DNA of 64,000 nt from Algoriphagus ornithinivorans (GCF_900115305.1 NZ_FOVW01000005.1:124001-188000); one strand, 5' to 3'. Positions 35,830 through 44,990 are shown, counted from the stretch's first letter. Notes: generated by a model from the sequence alone, not told the origin. A program made the numbers and translations.

Positions 35830-37578
35830 TCAAACCTGATAAATGGCTTCTATTTCATCGGCATATTTCTGATGGATTACTTTTCGCTTCAATTTCATCG
35901 TAGGAGTCAGTTCTCCTGATTCTACTCCCCAAGCTTCAGGCAGTAATCTAAAGCGTTTGATCTGCTCCCATTTTCCAAAATATTTATTGAGAGAATCAAC
36001 CTCAGATTGGTACTTCTCCAGAATATCTTCTCTTTGGATCATTTCTCTATCTGTGGTGTAAGGAATATCTTTTCGCTTACAATATTCTCTCAAGCCATCA
36101 AAACTCGGTACGATCAATGCACCAGGGAAATTTCTGTTATCACCTACGACAATCAACTGCTCAATCAAGGTAGATTCCTTGAATTTATTCTCCATCACCT
36201 GAGGCGCTATATATTTTCCTCCCGAGGTTTTGAACATCTCTTTTTTACGATCAGTGATTCGGAGATAATTTCCATCTAGCTCGCCTATATCTCCTGTGTG
36301 AAACCAGCCATTCTTAAGTACCTCTGCGGTCATCTCAGGGTTCTTGTAGTACCCTTGCATGACATTGGGTCCTTTGACAAGGATTTCACCGTCTTCTGCG
36401 ATTTTCACTTCCACATCTTTGACAATCTTGCCAACCCAACCAATTCTGATTTCCTCATGATTGGAAATCGAAGCAGTCACCACGGGAGAAGTTTCCGTCA
36501 GACCATAACCTTCACAGACTTTTATTCCTGCAGCCCAAAAAACTCTGGCCAATCTAGGTTGCAAAGCGGAGGCTCCAGAATTAATCTGCATGATATTTCC
36601 GCCTAATGCCTCTCTCCATTTTGAGAAAATGAGCTTGTTAGCAATTTTGAGTTGAAAATTATACCATCCACCCATATCTGCAGCAGGATCATATTTTAAT
36701 CCAAGATTTAATGCCCAGAAAAACAATTGCTTTTTAATACCTGATAACTCATAGCCTTTTGCTACAATTTTGTCATAAACTTTTTCCAAAAGTCTCGGAA
36801 CCGTGTTGAATACATGTGGCTGTACCTCCTTTAAGTTTTCACCAATACTATCCATATTCTCTGCATAGTAAATCGAGAAACCCAAGTAGAAGAAACAGAA
36901 GGATGCTGTCCTTTCGAAAATGTGGCAAAGCGGAAGGAAACTCAAAACTTTGGAGATACCTTCTGGTGGACTCATGATATGAGAAACCGACAAAACATTG
37001 CTTAATACATTATGATGAGTCAACATCACTCCCTTTGGTCTCCCTGTCGTTCCAGATGTATAAATAATCGTAAATAAATCCTCGGATTTCACGGCAGCTT
37101 TTGATTTTTCCAATAAGGAAAGATCGCCAGAAAGGCCAGTCTCCTTTAAAGAAGTCCAGTGCTCAACGCCATCAATTTTATCAAAAGAATAAATTTTGCG
37201 ATCTCCTGCTACCTCAATCGCTTTTTCATAAATAGTAGTATCCCCAACAAAAATCATTTTGACTTCAGCATGATCAAATATGTAAGCATAATCATCACTG
37301 GTAATGGTTGGATACATAGGAACAGAAATCGCTCCTATTTGCTGCAAAGCCAAATCAACAAAATTCCATTCCGGTCTATTTTCTGAAATAATAGCCACTT
37401 TATCTCCTGCAGCAATATTTGCTTTCATGAAAGCCAAACTCAGATTATCGATGATCTCTTTGACATCTCTCGAAGAATAAGTAATCCATTCTCCATTTTC
37501 TTTTCTGGCAACGGCATCTGTTTTATCAAATTTGGCAATCTGATAAGGCACTAAATCAAAAAGACGGTTCAATTCCAT
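35830..37578 (-). CDS. Long-chain fatty acid--CoA ligase
   Basis: This 582-residue adenylate-forming enzyme activates fatty acids. AMP-binding motifs are TIIYTSGTTGRPKGVMLTH near residue 170, GYGLTETSPVV near 350, and NGWFHTGDIGELDGNYLRITDRKKEMFKTSGGKYIAP near 430-470 with the conserved Lys-rich loop. The size matches bacterial FAA1-type long-chain ligases. It lies upstream of marR on the same strand with 255 bases between, so it is probably a separate unit of the same regulon that feeds the beta-oxidation genes. Confidence 0.94.
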   Translation of the reverse strand: MELNRLFDLVPYQIAKFDKTDAVARKENGEWITYSSRDVKEIIDNLSLAFMKANIAAGDKVAIISENRPEWNFVDLALQQIGAISVPMYPTITSDDYAYIFDHAEVKMIFVGDTTIYEKAIEVAGDRKIYSFDKIDGVEHWTSLKETGLSGDLSLLEKSKAAVKSEDLFTIIYTSGTTGRPKGVMLTHHNVLSNVLSVSHIMSPPEGISKVLSFLPLCHIFERTASFCFFYLGFSIYYAENMDSIGENLKEVQPHVFNTVPRLLEKVYDKIVAKGYELSGIKKQLFFWALNLGLKYDPAADMGGWYNFQLKIANKLIFSKWREALGGNIMQINSGASALQPRLARVFWAAGIKVCEGYGLTETSPVVTASISNHEEIRIGWVGKIVKDVEVKIAEDGEILVKGPNVMQGYYKNPEMTAEVLKNGWFHTGDIGELDGNYLRITDRKKEMFKTSGGKYIAPQVMENKFKESTLIEQLIVVGDNRNFPGALIVPSFDGLREYCKRKDIPYTTDREMIQREDILEKYQSEVDSLNKYFGKWEQIKRFRLLPEAWGVESGELTPTMKLKRKVIHQKYADEIEAIYQV

Positions 37579-37734
37579 GGGTTTATTGTTTATGGGCTAA
37601 GAGATCTATTGTCCGAAGGTTTGAATTTTTCTTTATAACTACTAACTCAAGTCTGCGGAAAACGGTTGATTTTTTGTTTGTATTGAAAATTGACTTGCTC
37701 CTAATATAACCAAAAAATAAAATTGAAAGGATAG

Positions 37735-38141
37735 CTATCCACAGTATTCACTTGCTTATAACTCTATTAGATTAATTTTTAAAAAATTTCTTATTAAGGT
37801 TATTAAGGCTGTGGAAATGTTGGTAAGTGTTGATTTCTTGATTCCCCACTTTCCTTCCAATCTTATACATTACTTATCTACGACTTATCCTCAGTTTATC
37901 CACTTGTATCTATTTGATCAAAAAGAGTTTATAGCTAACTCGATATTTTTGTGGATGAGCTCTGTGTTTTGAAAGGTGTCTAACTATGCTGTGGAAATCT
38001 TATGTGATCTCTGTTGATAGATCTTAGCTTATCCCCTTTTTCGGAGGCTTTACTTTTCAAACTCTTGTCTCTGGTGTATAAGTGTGAGTTAAGCCCACTT
38101 TATGCTTTACTTATCCACCGTCTTCTGATGGGTTGTCCACA
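37735..38141. other. Candidate replication origin: cluster of DnaA-box-like sites
   Basis: The 532-base gap between the acyl-CoA ligase and the Big_5 lipoprotein holds no gene. It contains many near matches to the DnaA box TTATCCACA. One mismatch is seen at 37735-37743 (CTATCCACA), 37885-37893 (TTATCCTCA), 37896-37904 (TTATCCACT), 37950-37958 (reverse strand, TCATCCACA), 38111-38119 (TTATCCACC) and 38133-38141 (TTGTCCACA); the last two lie in the end of the lipoprotein gene. Weaker sites are near 37809, 37990 and 38029. An AT-rich stretch at 37765-37806 could be the unwinding element. mnmG, often near oriC, and two parS sites lie within 5 kb. Confidence 0.5.
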
Positions 38142-39811
38142 GGTTTTTTCTGACTGATTCCAGTAGGTTTTGAAGGTTCAATGATGATTCCATCATTAGT
38201 CCATCCGCCTCTTATGATAATATCTGTACTTGAATTCTCTGGGTTTTTAAAATAGAAAATTCTTTCAGCCTGTTTATTTTCAAAGAAATTTCCGGGGTCC
38301 CACCTTCCGTTTCCATTTCTATCCTCTATCACTCTTATCTTATAAGTTCCTGCTTCTATCCGTTCAAAACGGAAATTATTGGTGTCTATAAGCTTCTTTT
38401 CTGCCTTTAATTCATCCTTGTTATCAAGCAACTGTACTACAAATGGAGGTTCTGCATTATTAATTCTGCCGGCCAGTAAGTCTGCTAAAGTTTCTGGTCT
38501 TATTTTTCGATAATTAGCTTTTAATTCTTTTAGATTATACTGAAGCTGTATATCCTGAAAAGTAGAATCTGCAACTGTCAGAGTTACAACATCGGATTGT
38601 GTGCTGTCTGGAATGGATACCTTTAATCGGAGAACATTTCTCATACTTGAATCTTCAAAATAGTACATCTCTGGTCCTATTTTGATACTTCTTACTGAGT
38701 CTAGTGGGATATAAAGAGAATCTGTATGGATCTTTGTTATTGGCTTATTAAAACTTAGGATGGCCTCCATAGTGCCAGTGAAATTTTTGCCCGAATTAGC
38801 TGTTACAGTTAATTCCTCTGGTTTTCTTTCATTGACTGGAAATTTGACATAGATCAGTGTATCAATTTGATATCCTACAGAATCAATCAACTTAACTTTA
38901 AATGCTAAGCTATCAGGAATGCTTTTATCTGAAAATAACCGAATCCTTTTGTCTTCTTTAGTGTAAAATATGCTCTTTCCTAAACTCTCATTTTCAAGCT
39001 TGATGTCTACCGCATTTTTATTGAGGATCAAATCATAGCTTCCATTAGTAAAAGATGATCTGAGTAATCTAATAGGTGTTAAATCCGCTTGAGATAGATT
39101 GAATATGGCTCCTTCAATATTTTCTTCAATGGTGATTGTGTCTTTTAAAAAATCGTGAGCCTCAGATTTGAATTCTGCCTTTAAACTGTTGTTAGCATCA
39201 TTCCAAGCATAGGCTCTGTAATTTCCATTCTTGATATTGCTTATTTTGAATTGGCCGGTACTGTCTACTTGCGATATATAATAAGGTGCTGCAGTAAATA
39301 AATCTGTTGTGTCATTTTCTGGATATAAGCCTACCAATACGTTTTTGAAATCCGACTGTTTATCTGGGAAATAGAAATTAACCTGACCACTCAATTCCAG
39401 GCTATCTATACTTGAACCTGTGGAAAAGACAATTTTTAGATTTTCTGCAGGATTTCCCTCTGATAAGTCCTGAACTGATTTTTGAAAATTGAATACGTAG
39501 GTAGTGTTATCTTCTAATTCCTGATTAAGTTCTATTGTGACAGTATTTTTTAAAGCGGTGGTTACCACCTCATCCTTTTTTACTCTTGGAGTGATGATGA
39601 TGTTTTTATTGGGGTTATCTAGTTTGATATATTCATCAAATACTAAGACTATCTCTTCGGGTTTGATATTTATTGATTGGTCTTTAGGATTTGCCTCCAA
39701 TAATTTTGGTGGGTCCTCATCTCTAGGTCCTCCCTGAGGTGTACTTTGTTTTGCGCATTGAGTGAATAATGCAACAGAAAAAACTAATAGAAAGGTATAT
39801 TTTATCTTCAC
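38111..39811 (-). CDS. Big_5 (Ig-like) domain lipoprotein
   Basis: This 566-residue lipoprotein has a signal ending at VALFTQCAKQ (Cys 19), then QGGPRDEDPPKLLEANPKDQ and a bacterial Ig-like domain of the Big_5 type (residues 35-135: IVLVFDEYIKLDNP, TYVFNFQKSVQDLSEGN). The C-terminal part has GTYKIRVIEDRNGNGRWDPGNF, a conserved ending in this Bacteroidota family. It is predicted to be on the cell surface or periplasmic face of the outer membrane; its function is unknown. The methyltransferase gene upstream overlaps its start by four bases. Confidence 0.85.
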   Translation of the reverse strand: MKIKYTFLLVFSVALFTQCAKQSTPQGGPRDEDPPKLLEANPKDQSINIKPEEIVLVFDEYIKLDNPNKNIIITPRVKKDEVVTTALKNTVTIELNQELEDNTTYVFNFQKSVQDLSEGNPAENLKIVFSTGSSIDSLELSGQVNFYFPDKQSDFKNVLVGLYPENDTTDLFTAAPYYISQVDSTGQFKISNIKNGNYRAYAWNDANNSLKAEFKSEAHDFLKDTITIEENIEGAIFNLSQADLTPIRLLRSSFTNGSYDLILNKNAVDIKLENESLGKSIFYTKEDKRIRLFSDKSIPDSLAFKVKLIDSVGYQIDTLIYVKFPVNERKPEELTVTANSGKNFTGTMEAILSFNKPITKIHTDSLYIPLDSVRSIKIGPEMYYFEDSSMRNVLRLKVSIPDSTQSDVVTLTVADSTFQDIQLQYNLKELKANYRKIRPETLADLLAGRINNAEPPFVVQLLDNKDELKAEKKLIDTNNFRFERIEAGTYKIRVIEDRNGNGRWDPGNFFENKQAERIFYFKNPENSSTDIIIRGGWTNDGIIIEPSKPTGISQKKPVDNPSEDGG

Positions 39812-40713
39812 TTTTTCTGAAGGATATATAGGTTGCTTGAATAATTACCGGTCTTTCTTCCTGATTTATTTGATTTTAATCCTGTCCAAAATGACTTGCT
39901 GTAATTGCTTAGAATATTGGATTCTGGATTCTGATATTTTTCTGATAAAAGTGACACATAATAACTGTCGAATATCATTGGCTTTTTTTCCTTGATACTT
40001 AAATCAAATTCTTCTGCCAGATAATTTATAGACTTTTCATTGAAATGATAAAGATGTCTAGGTACATCCCAACCTGCCCAGAATTCTCCATATTGATTGG
40101 CATCTTCACTTTCAAAATTTGGGATTGCTAAAATGATATAACCATCTGATTTTAAATGACTTAATACCTTTCTGAACCCTTTTCTTAAAGAATGAATATG
40201 TTCTAATACATGGAATAGCGTAATTACATCAAACTCTTTCTTTAGATCTAAATCAATTAGATTTTTATGGACTTTTTGTTGTAGATTTTCTTTTGCTAGC
40301 TTCCTGGCATTTTTATTTGGCTCTAAGCCTTCTACATTCCATCCGTTCTTTTTGGTATAAGTTAAAAACTCTCCAGTTCCACAGCCTATATCCAAAATTG
40401 ATTTCTCTGTTTTTAATGATTCTATCAACTTGAATTTTTTCTTGATAGAAATCTTTCTGACTTTAGAATAGATTAGAGCTGTTAAAGATTTGCTCTTCGT
40501 GGAATGAGAGTAATATTCCGGAAAGTCATAATAAGGAGCTATTGCTTTTTCTGTTGGTCTAGGATTGGTAAATACCAACTGACATTTTGTGCATTTACAC
40601 AAAATGAATTTCTCCTTACTTACAGCGAAATCCGGGATCTCGGTGTAATTAAGAAAAAGCCCACTCTTACAAAGCGGGCATTTAGTTAATCTTTCTACAG
40701 GTTTATCTTCCAA
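39808..40713 (-). CDS. Class I SAM-dependent methyltransferase with N-terminal zinc ribbon
   Basis: This 301-residue protein starts with a zinc-binding CPLCKSG and CKCTKCQLVFTNPRP pair (residues 13-52), then has a Rossmann methyltransferase domain with motif I ILDIGCGTGEFLTYTKKNGW near residue 110 and VITLFHVLEHIHSLRKGF. Such proteins methylate small molecules, sugars or lipids, and the substrate cannot be told here. It overlaps the end of mnmG by 11 bases and the start of the lipoprotein gene by four, so it is embedded in the mnmG transcript. Confidence 0.88.
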   Translation of the reverse strand: MEDKPVERLTKCPLCKSGLFLNYTEIPDFAVSKEKFILCKCTKCQLVFTNPRPTEKAIAPYYDFPEYYSHSTKSKSLTALIYSKVRKISIKKKFKLIESLKTEKSILDIGCGTGEFLTYTKKNGWNVEGLEPNKNARKLAKENLQQKVHKNLIDLDLKKEFDVITLFHVLEHIHSLRKGFRKVLSHLKSDGYIILAIPNFESEDANQYGEFWAGWDVPRHLYHFNEKSINYLAEEFDLSIKEKKPMIFDSYYVSLLSEKYQNPESNILSNYSKSFWTGLKSNKSGRKTGNYSSNLYILQKK

Positions 40714-42571
40714 GGTAAACAGTCAATATGGATAGGTCAGCTGGTGATACCCCACTTATTCGGGAAGCTTGACCCAATGTTTCTGGTCTAATTTTATTCA
40801 ATTTTTGTTTTCCTTCAGCAGATAAAGCAGGGATAGCTAAATAATCAAATCTCTGAGGGATTCTAAAGTTTTCCATATTAGAAAGCTTCTCCACCATTTG
40901 CTGTTCTTTTTCTATATAGCTATCGTATTTGATTTGAATTTCTGCTTGCTCTAATACTTCGGTTGGATATTTTGATAAATAAGTAGCCAATTCTTTATCC
41001 AGCTTTTTCAAATCACTTATCCCGATTTGAGGCCTTTTTAGAAGTTTTTCAGCACTGATTTTTTCCTTGATAGCAGCTGTATCAATAGCTTCCAGTCCCT
41101 CATTTGTTGTTTCGTCAGGAAGTAGCTTTTTCTGTTTCAAATCATTGATCAATTTTGCAGTTTGCTCTTTTTTATCCTGCATCTTATCAAATCTTTTTTG
41201 ATCAGCTAAACCGATAGAATAGCCCAACTCCGTTAACCTCAAATCAGCGTTATCCTGTCTAAGCAATAATCGGAATTCAGCTCTGGAAGTGAACATTCTA
41301 TAAGGCTCCTCTGTACCTTTATTGATTAGATCATCTATGAGTACTCCTATGTATGCATCTGATCTTTTCAATATAAATGGATCTTTTTCCTGAGTTTTCA
41401 GTGCTGCATTGATTCCTGCGACTAGACCCTGAGAAGCTGCTTCTTCATATCCAGTTGTACCATTGATCTGACCTGCAAAGAATAGGTTTTCTACCAATTG
41501 TGTTTCAAGTGTAATCTTGAGTTGAGTTGGTGGGAAGAAGTCGTATTCTATGGCATATCCTGGACGAAACATTTTCGCATTTTCAAATCCTGGAATTTGC
41601 CTCATGGCTTTCTGCTGAACGTCTTCTGGTAGTGAAGTAGAAAAACCGTTTACGTAGATTTCTACAGTGTTCCATCCTTCTGGTTCAACAAATATCTGAT
41701 GTCTTTCCCTTTCGGCGAAGCGGTTGATTTTATCTTCAATTGATGGACAGTAGCGTGGACCTAAACCTTGAATTCGGCCATTAAACATAGGAGATCTGTC
41801 AAAACCAGTTTCCAGTGTTTGGTGTACATCTTTATTGGTGTAAGTAATCCAACATGACCTTTGTTCTTTCAAAGGACTTGTTTCATCAGAATAAGAGAAT
41901 TTTTCAGGGTTCTCATCTCCGTGTTGAACTTCCATTTTGGAATAGTCAAGACTTCTACCATCTACTCTTGGAGGAGTTCCGGTTTTCATTCTTCCCGCTT
42001 CGAATCCTAAACTCACCAATTGTTCTGTAATTCCTTTAGCTGCTGCTTCTCCAGTTCTTCCTCCTCCAAACTGTTTTTCTCCTATATGAATGATCCCGTT
42101 TAAGAATGTTCCATTGGTAAGGACAACTGTTTCCGATTCAATTTCTAAACCTATTCCGGTTTTAACGCCTACTACTCTTTTGTCTTTGACAATGATTCCA
42201 GTAATCATTTCTTGCCAAAAGTCTACATTGGGTGTTGCTTCTAAGGCCAATCTCCATTCCTCAGCAAATCTCATCCTGTCATTTTGAGACCTTGGAGACC
42301 ACATGGCAGGACCTTTTGATCTATTAAGCATACGGAATTGTATCATGGATTTATCTGAAATAATCCCAGACATACCTCCGAGTGCATCAATCTCCCGTAC
42401 AATTTGTCCTTTAGCGACACCACCCATTGCAGGATTACAGGACATCTGTGCGATGGTATTCATGTTCATGGTACATAATAACACCTTAGAACCCATCTTT
42501 GCTGCGGCATGTGCTGCTTCACATCCGGCATGCCCCGCACCTACTACTATGACATCATATTTTTGAAACAT
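40703..42571 (-). CDS. mnmG: tRNA uridine-5-carboxymethylaminomethyl(34) synthesis enzyme MnmG
   Basis: This 622-residue FAD enzyme works with MnmE to modify the wobble uridine of several tRNAs. Motifs are the FAD-binding VIVVGAGHAGCEAAHAAAKMG, NPAMGGVAKGQIVREIDALGG, RMKTGTPPRVDGRSLDYS, and GQINGTTGYEEAASQGLVAG. The helical C-terminal domain ends in RISGVSPADLSILTVYLGR. The length is standard. The gene (formerly gidA) is commonly close to oriC in bacteria, and here two parS sites lie directly upstream of its start. Confidence 0.97.
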   Translation of the reverse strand: MFQKYDVIVVGAGHAGCEAAHAAAKMGSKVLLCTMNMNTIAQMSCNPAMGGVAKGQIVREIDALGGMSGIISDKSMIQFRMLNRSKGPAMWSPRSQNDRMRFAEEWRLALEATPNVDFWQEMITGIIVKDKRVVGVKTGIGLEIESETVVLTNGTFLNGIIHIGEKQFGGGRTGEAAAKGITEQLVSLGFEAGRMKTGTPPRVDGRSLDYSKMEVQHGDENPEKFSYSDETSPLKEQRSCWITYTNKDVHQTLETGFDRSPMFNGRIQGLGPRYCPSIEDKINRFAERERHQIFVEPEGWNTVEIYVNGFSTSLPEDVQQKAMRQIPGFENAKMFRPGYAIEYDFFPPTQLKITLETQLVENLFFAGQINGTTGYEEAASQGLVAGINAALKTQEKDPFILKRSDAYIGVLIDDLINKGTEEPYRMFTSRAEFRLLLRQDNADLRLTELGYSIGLADQKRFDKMQDKKEQTAKLINDLKQKKLLPDETTNEGLEAIDTAAIKEKISAEKLLKRPQIGISDLKKLDKELATYLSKYPTEVLEQAEIQIKYDSYIEKEQQMVEKLSNMENFRIPQRFDYLAIPALSAEGKQKLNKIRPETLGQASRISGVSPADLSILTVYLGR

Positions 42572-42587
42572 GATAATTTTCCTTTAC

Positions 42588-42603
42588 TGTTTCACGTGGA
42601 ACA
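42588..42603. other. parS site 1 (ParB-binding centromere site)
   Basis: The 16-base sequence TGTTTCACGTGGAACA reads TGTTCCACGTGAAACA on the other strand, which is exactly the classical ParB consensus TGTTNCACGTGAAACA. It lies 17 bases upstream of the mnmG start codon. Confidence 0.85.
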
Positions 42604-42633
42604 CTTACTAATGAAGTGTGCAATTTGATTTAC

Positions 42634-42649
42634 TGTTCCACGTGGAACA
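42634..42649. other. parS site 2 (ParB-binding centromere site)
   Basis: TGTTCCACGTGGAACA is a perfect 16-base palindrome and one base from the classical parS consensus. It starts 46 bases from the first site and touches the ybeY stop codon. Confidence 0.85.
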
Positions 42650-43075
42650 CTATGATTTTTTATATAATTCAATAGCGAACTCTTCCTTTGTTCTCATGAG
42701 TTCTGCTTCTTCTTTCTTCTTGTCTTTGTATCCAATCAGATGAAATAAACCGTGACTAATCACCCGGCTTAATTCATCTTCCTCTTGGACTAGGTGTTTG
42801 GATGCATTTTCCTGAACTCTATCAATACTGATGAAAATGTCTCCTTCGATAAGTCCATCTTCTTCTGAATTGTCAAAGGTGATAATATCTGTATAAGTGT
42901 GGTGATTTAAATACTCCACATTGATTTGGTACAAATATTCATCTGAACAGAAAATATAATTGAGATCTGAAATCTGAAAGGATTCCGATTTGGCAATTTC
43001 TTTAAGCCATTGCTTTCTCTTGTTTTTCTGCTTGAGCTGAAAAGGGCTGTCTTCAGTAAAGAAATTAATTGCCAT
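42650..43075 (-). CDS. ybeY: Endoribonuclease YbeY
   Basis: The 141-residue form starting at ATG 43075 is chosen because it leaves one base after the stop of the upstream ATPase gene, whereas the longer frame would overlap it by 47 bases. The active-site motif is SHGLFHLIGYKDKKKEE near the C-terminus: the first two zinc-binding histidines are present, but the third, usually in GYDH, is replaced by Asp, as I recall for other Bacteroidota members. NVEYLNHHTYTDIITFD is also typical. YbeY acts in 16S rRNA maturation and ribosome quality control. Confidence 0.9.
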   Translation of the reverse strand: MAINFFTEDSPFQLKQKNKRKQWLKEIAKSESFQISDLNYIFCSDEYLYQINVEYLNHHTYTDIITFDNSEEDGLIEGDIFISIDRVQENASKHLVQEEDELSRVISHGLFHLIGYKDKKKEEAELMRTKEEFAIELYKKS

Positions 43076-43076
43076 G

Positions 43077-43478
43077 TTAATCCATGTAAAAGGAAAGGAT
43101 TGTTTTCTTTCCGTTTTCTTCAAACTTTACCTCATCAGTCAAATGTCGAATCAAGAAGATTCCTCTGCCTCCTGGTTTGGCGATATTTTCCGGGGAAGTA
43201 GGATCAGGTAATTGTTCCAAATCAAAACCCTCTCCTTCATCTTCGATGATGAATTGCAGTTGATCCTCTTCTGCTTTCAATTCCAGATGAACCAGCTTGT
43301 TCTTGTTACTTTGGTTTCCGTGAATGATAGCATTACTGATACATTCTGTGACAGAAATCATAATATTCCCATAGATATCATCATTGATTTCAAACTTCTC
43401 GCGAGCATTGTCAATGAAGCTCTCAATGATTTTTATGTTCTCAATCAGTGATGGTATTGAAATTTTTATAGAATTCAT
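43077..43478 (-). CDS. RsbW-like ATP-binding protein (anti-sigma factor type)
   Basis: This 133-residue GHKL/HATPase_c_2 protein has the N box MISVTECISNAIIHGNQSNKN, the G1 box IEDEGEGFDLEQLPDP and the G2 box PGGRGIFLIRHLTDEV. It resembles the serine kinase and anti-sigma factor RsbW/SpoIIAB. No RsbV-type antagonist or sigma factor gene is adjacent, so its partner is unknown. It is immediately upstream of ybeY, with which it is almost certainly cotranscribed. Confidence 0.88.
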   Translation of the reverse strand: MNSIKISIPSLIENIKIIESFIDNAREKFEINDDIYGNIMISVTECISNAIIHGNQSNKNKLVHLELKAEEDQLQFIIEDEGEGFDLEQLPDPTSPENIAKPGGRGIFLIRHLTDEVKFEENGKKTILSFYMD

Positions 43479-43513
43479 TCCTTTTATATGCTATGGGTAA
43501 TATTTATTTGCGT

Positions 43514-44278
43514 TTAATCTTCAATTTCTAAAACAATCGGACAATGATCCGAATGCACCACATTTGGCAAAATTACTGAGCTTTTTAATTTGTTCTGCAT
43601 TTCCGCAGTAGCCATATGATAATCTATACGCCATCCCAGATTTTTTGATCGTGCATTTGCCCGATAACTCCACCAAGTGTATTGATGAGGGTCTGGATTA
43701 AAGTGTCTGAAACTATCCACAAATCCTGATTCGGTGAATTTATCCATCCAGGCTCTTTCTTCTGGCAAGAATCCTGAAGAGTTTTTATTTGACACAGGAT
43801 TATGAATATCTATGGCCTTGTGACAAATATTATAATCTCCGCTTAAAATCAAATTAGGATGCTCTTTTCTCAAATCTTGCATATATCCATAGATATCATC
43901 CAAGAACTCATATTTGAAGTCTTGTCGTATATCTCCAGTGGTTCCTGAAGGAAAATACGCAGATAAAAAGGAGAAATTATCAAATTCTGCCTGAATCAAT
44001 CTTCCTTCATCATCGTATTTGTCCAAACCCATTCCCATTTTGATTGATTTGGGTTTGATTTTGGTGAATATGGCTACTCCGGAATATCCCTTTTTGACAG
44101 CAGGAAACCAATGTAACTCGTAGCCTAAGTCAGTAAATATACTTGGTTCAATTTGGGAAATATCTGCTTTAAGTTCTTGAATTCCAATGATATCTGGGTT
44201 TTCAGTCTTCAACCAATCCACAAATCCTTTGTTGATGGCAGCCCTGATTCCATTTACATTGTATGAAATAATTTTCAT
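43514..44278 (-). CDS. xth: Exodeoxyribonuclease III
   Basis: This 254-residue AP endonuclease/3'-exonuclease of the EEP fold repairs abasic sites. Motifs are MKIISYNVNGIRAAINKGF, PDIIGIQELKAD (metal-binding Glu), FPAVKKGYSGVAIFTK, LSGDYNICHKAIDIHNP, and the terminal VVHSDHCPIVLEI with the catalytic Asp-His. The size is that of the single-domain bacterial enzyme. It lies two bases from the next upstream gene, so they are probably cotranscribed. Confidence 0.95.
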   Translation of the reverse strand: MKIISYNVNGIRAAINKGFVDWLKTENPDIIGIQELKADISQIEPSIFTDLGYELHWFPAVKKGYSGVAIFTKIKPKSIKMGMGLDKYDDEGRLIQAEFDNFSFLSAYFPSGTTGDIRQDFKYEFLDDIYGYMQDLRKEHPNLILSGDYNICHKAIDIHNPVSNKNSSGFLPEERAWMDKFTESGFVDSFRHFNPDPHQYTWWSYRANARSKNLGWRIDYHMATAEMQNKLKSSVILPNVVHSDHCPIVLEIED

Positions 44279-44280
44279 GC

Positions 44281-44643
44281 TTAATCAATCTCTATTTGGT
44301 ACTCTTTTTCAAAATATTCCAAAACCTGAATCTTCAGTAGCTTTTCCTGCTCCAATAAATCGAAGCGAGGAAGTTCTTTTATTAGTTTCCAATGAGGCCA
44401 GCCTTCTTGATCTACAAAATCCAATTCGTAAAACCCTGCTAGACTTAAGACCTTGCAAACAGCAATATGCATCAAATCCTGCTTTTGCTCCTTTGAAAAT
44501 GTCTTGGCCCCTTTTCCTAGTTCCTGAACACCTATTAAGAATAAAACTCCATTGAGATCTTTGGGTTTTTTCCCAATAGTATCTTCCAGCCCAACCAATA
44601 GTTTGGACCATTTTCTCTCCAGGTCTAGATCTTTTTTAAACAC
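44281..44643 (-). CDS. Conserved hypothetical protein
   Basis: I do not recognise a named family for this 120-residue acidic, mostly helical protein. The central segment NGVLFLIGVQELGKGAKTFSKEQKQDLMHIAVCKVLS and the WPHWKL turn look conserved in kind. It has no signal peptide or membrane segment. It is packed between the AhpD-like gene (five bases away) and xth (two bases away), so it belongs to the same transcript. Confidence 0.7.
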   Translation of the reverse strand: MFKKDLDLERKWSKLLVGLEDTIGKKPKDLNGVLFLIGVQELGKGAKTFSKEQKQDLMHIAVCKVLSLAGFYELDFVDQEGWPHWKLIKELPRFDLLEQEKLLKIQVLEYFEKEYQIEID

Positions 44644-44648
44644 TTATA

Positions 44649-44990
44649 TTATTGATTTTCAAGTTCTTCCCAATATTCAGTCGCCCTTCTTAAATGAGGA
44701 ATGACGATGCTGCCACCTATTAATGTTGCGATGGAGAATACTTCAAATATTTCTTTGGAATTTAGCCCAGCTTCGTGGCATTTTCCCAAATGATATTTGA
44801 TACAATCGTCGCATCTCAAAACCATGGAGCAGGCTAGACCGATCATTTCTTTCGTTTTGATATCCAAAGCACCTTCTGCATAAGCATTGGTGTCAAGATT
44901 GAAAAATCGCTTGATCACTTTATTGTCCGCAGCCATGATTTTATCATTCATGCGGGCTCTGTAATCGTTGAATTCCTCTATAAGATTCAT
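44649..44990 (-). CDS. Carboxymuconolactone decarboxylase family protein (AhpD-like)
   Basis: This 113-residue all-helical protein has the redox motif CDDCIKYHLGKCHEAG (residues 56-71, CxxC with a downstream His), which marks the AhpD-like peroxidase branch rather than true carboxymuconolactone decarboxylase. It probably reduces peroxides or acts as a thiol-redox partner. It is the first gene of the minus-strand run leading towards xth. On the minus strand a TATATTTG box (45020-45027) is a possible -7 element, with a weak -33. Confidence 0.88.
   Translation of the reverse strand: MNLIEEFNDYRARMNDKIMAADNKVIKRFFNLDTNAYAEGALDIKTKEMIGLACSMVLRCDDCIKYHLGKCHEAGLNSKEIFEVFSIATLIGGSIVIPHLRRATEYWEELENQ

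Noticed and set aside
43076..43123. Longer ybeY with a 16-residue extension
   Set aside because: It would overlap the RsbW-like gene by 47 bases; the internal ATG at 43075 gives the expected YbeY start.
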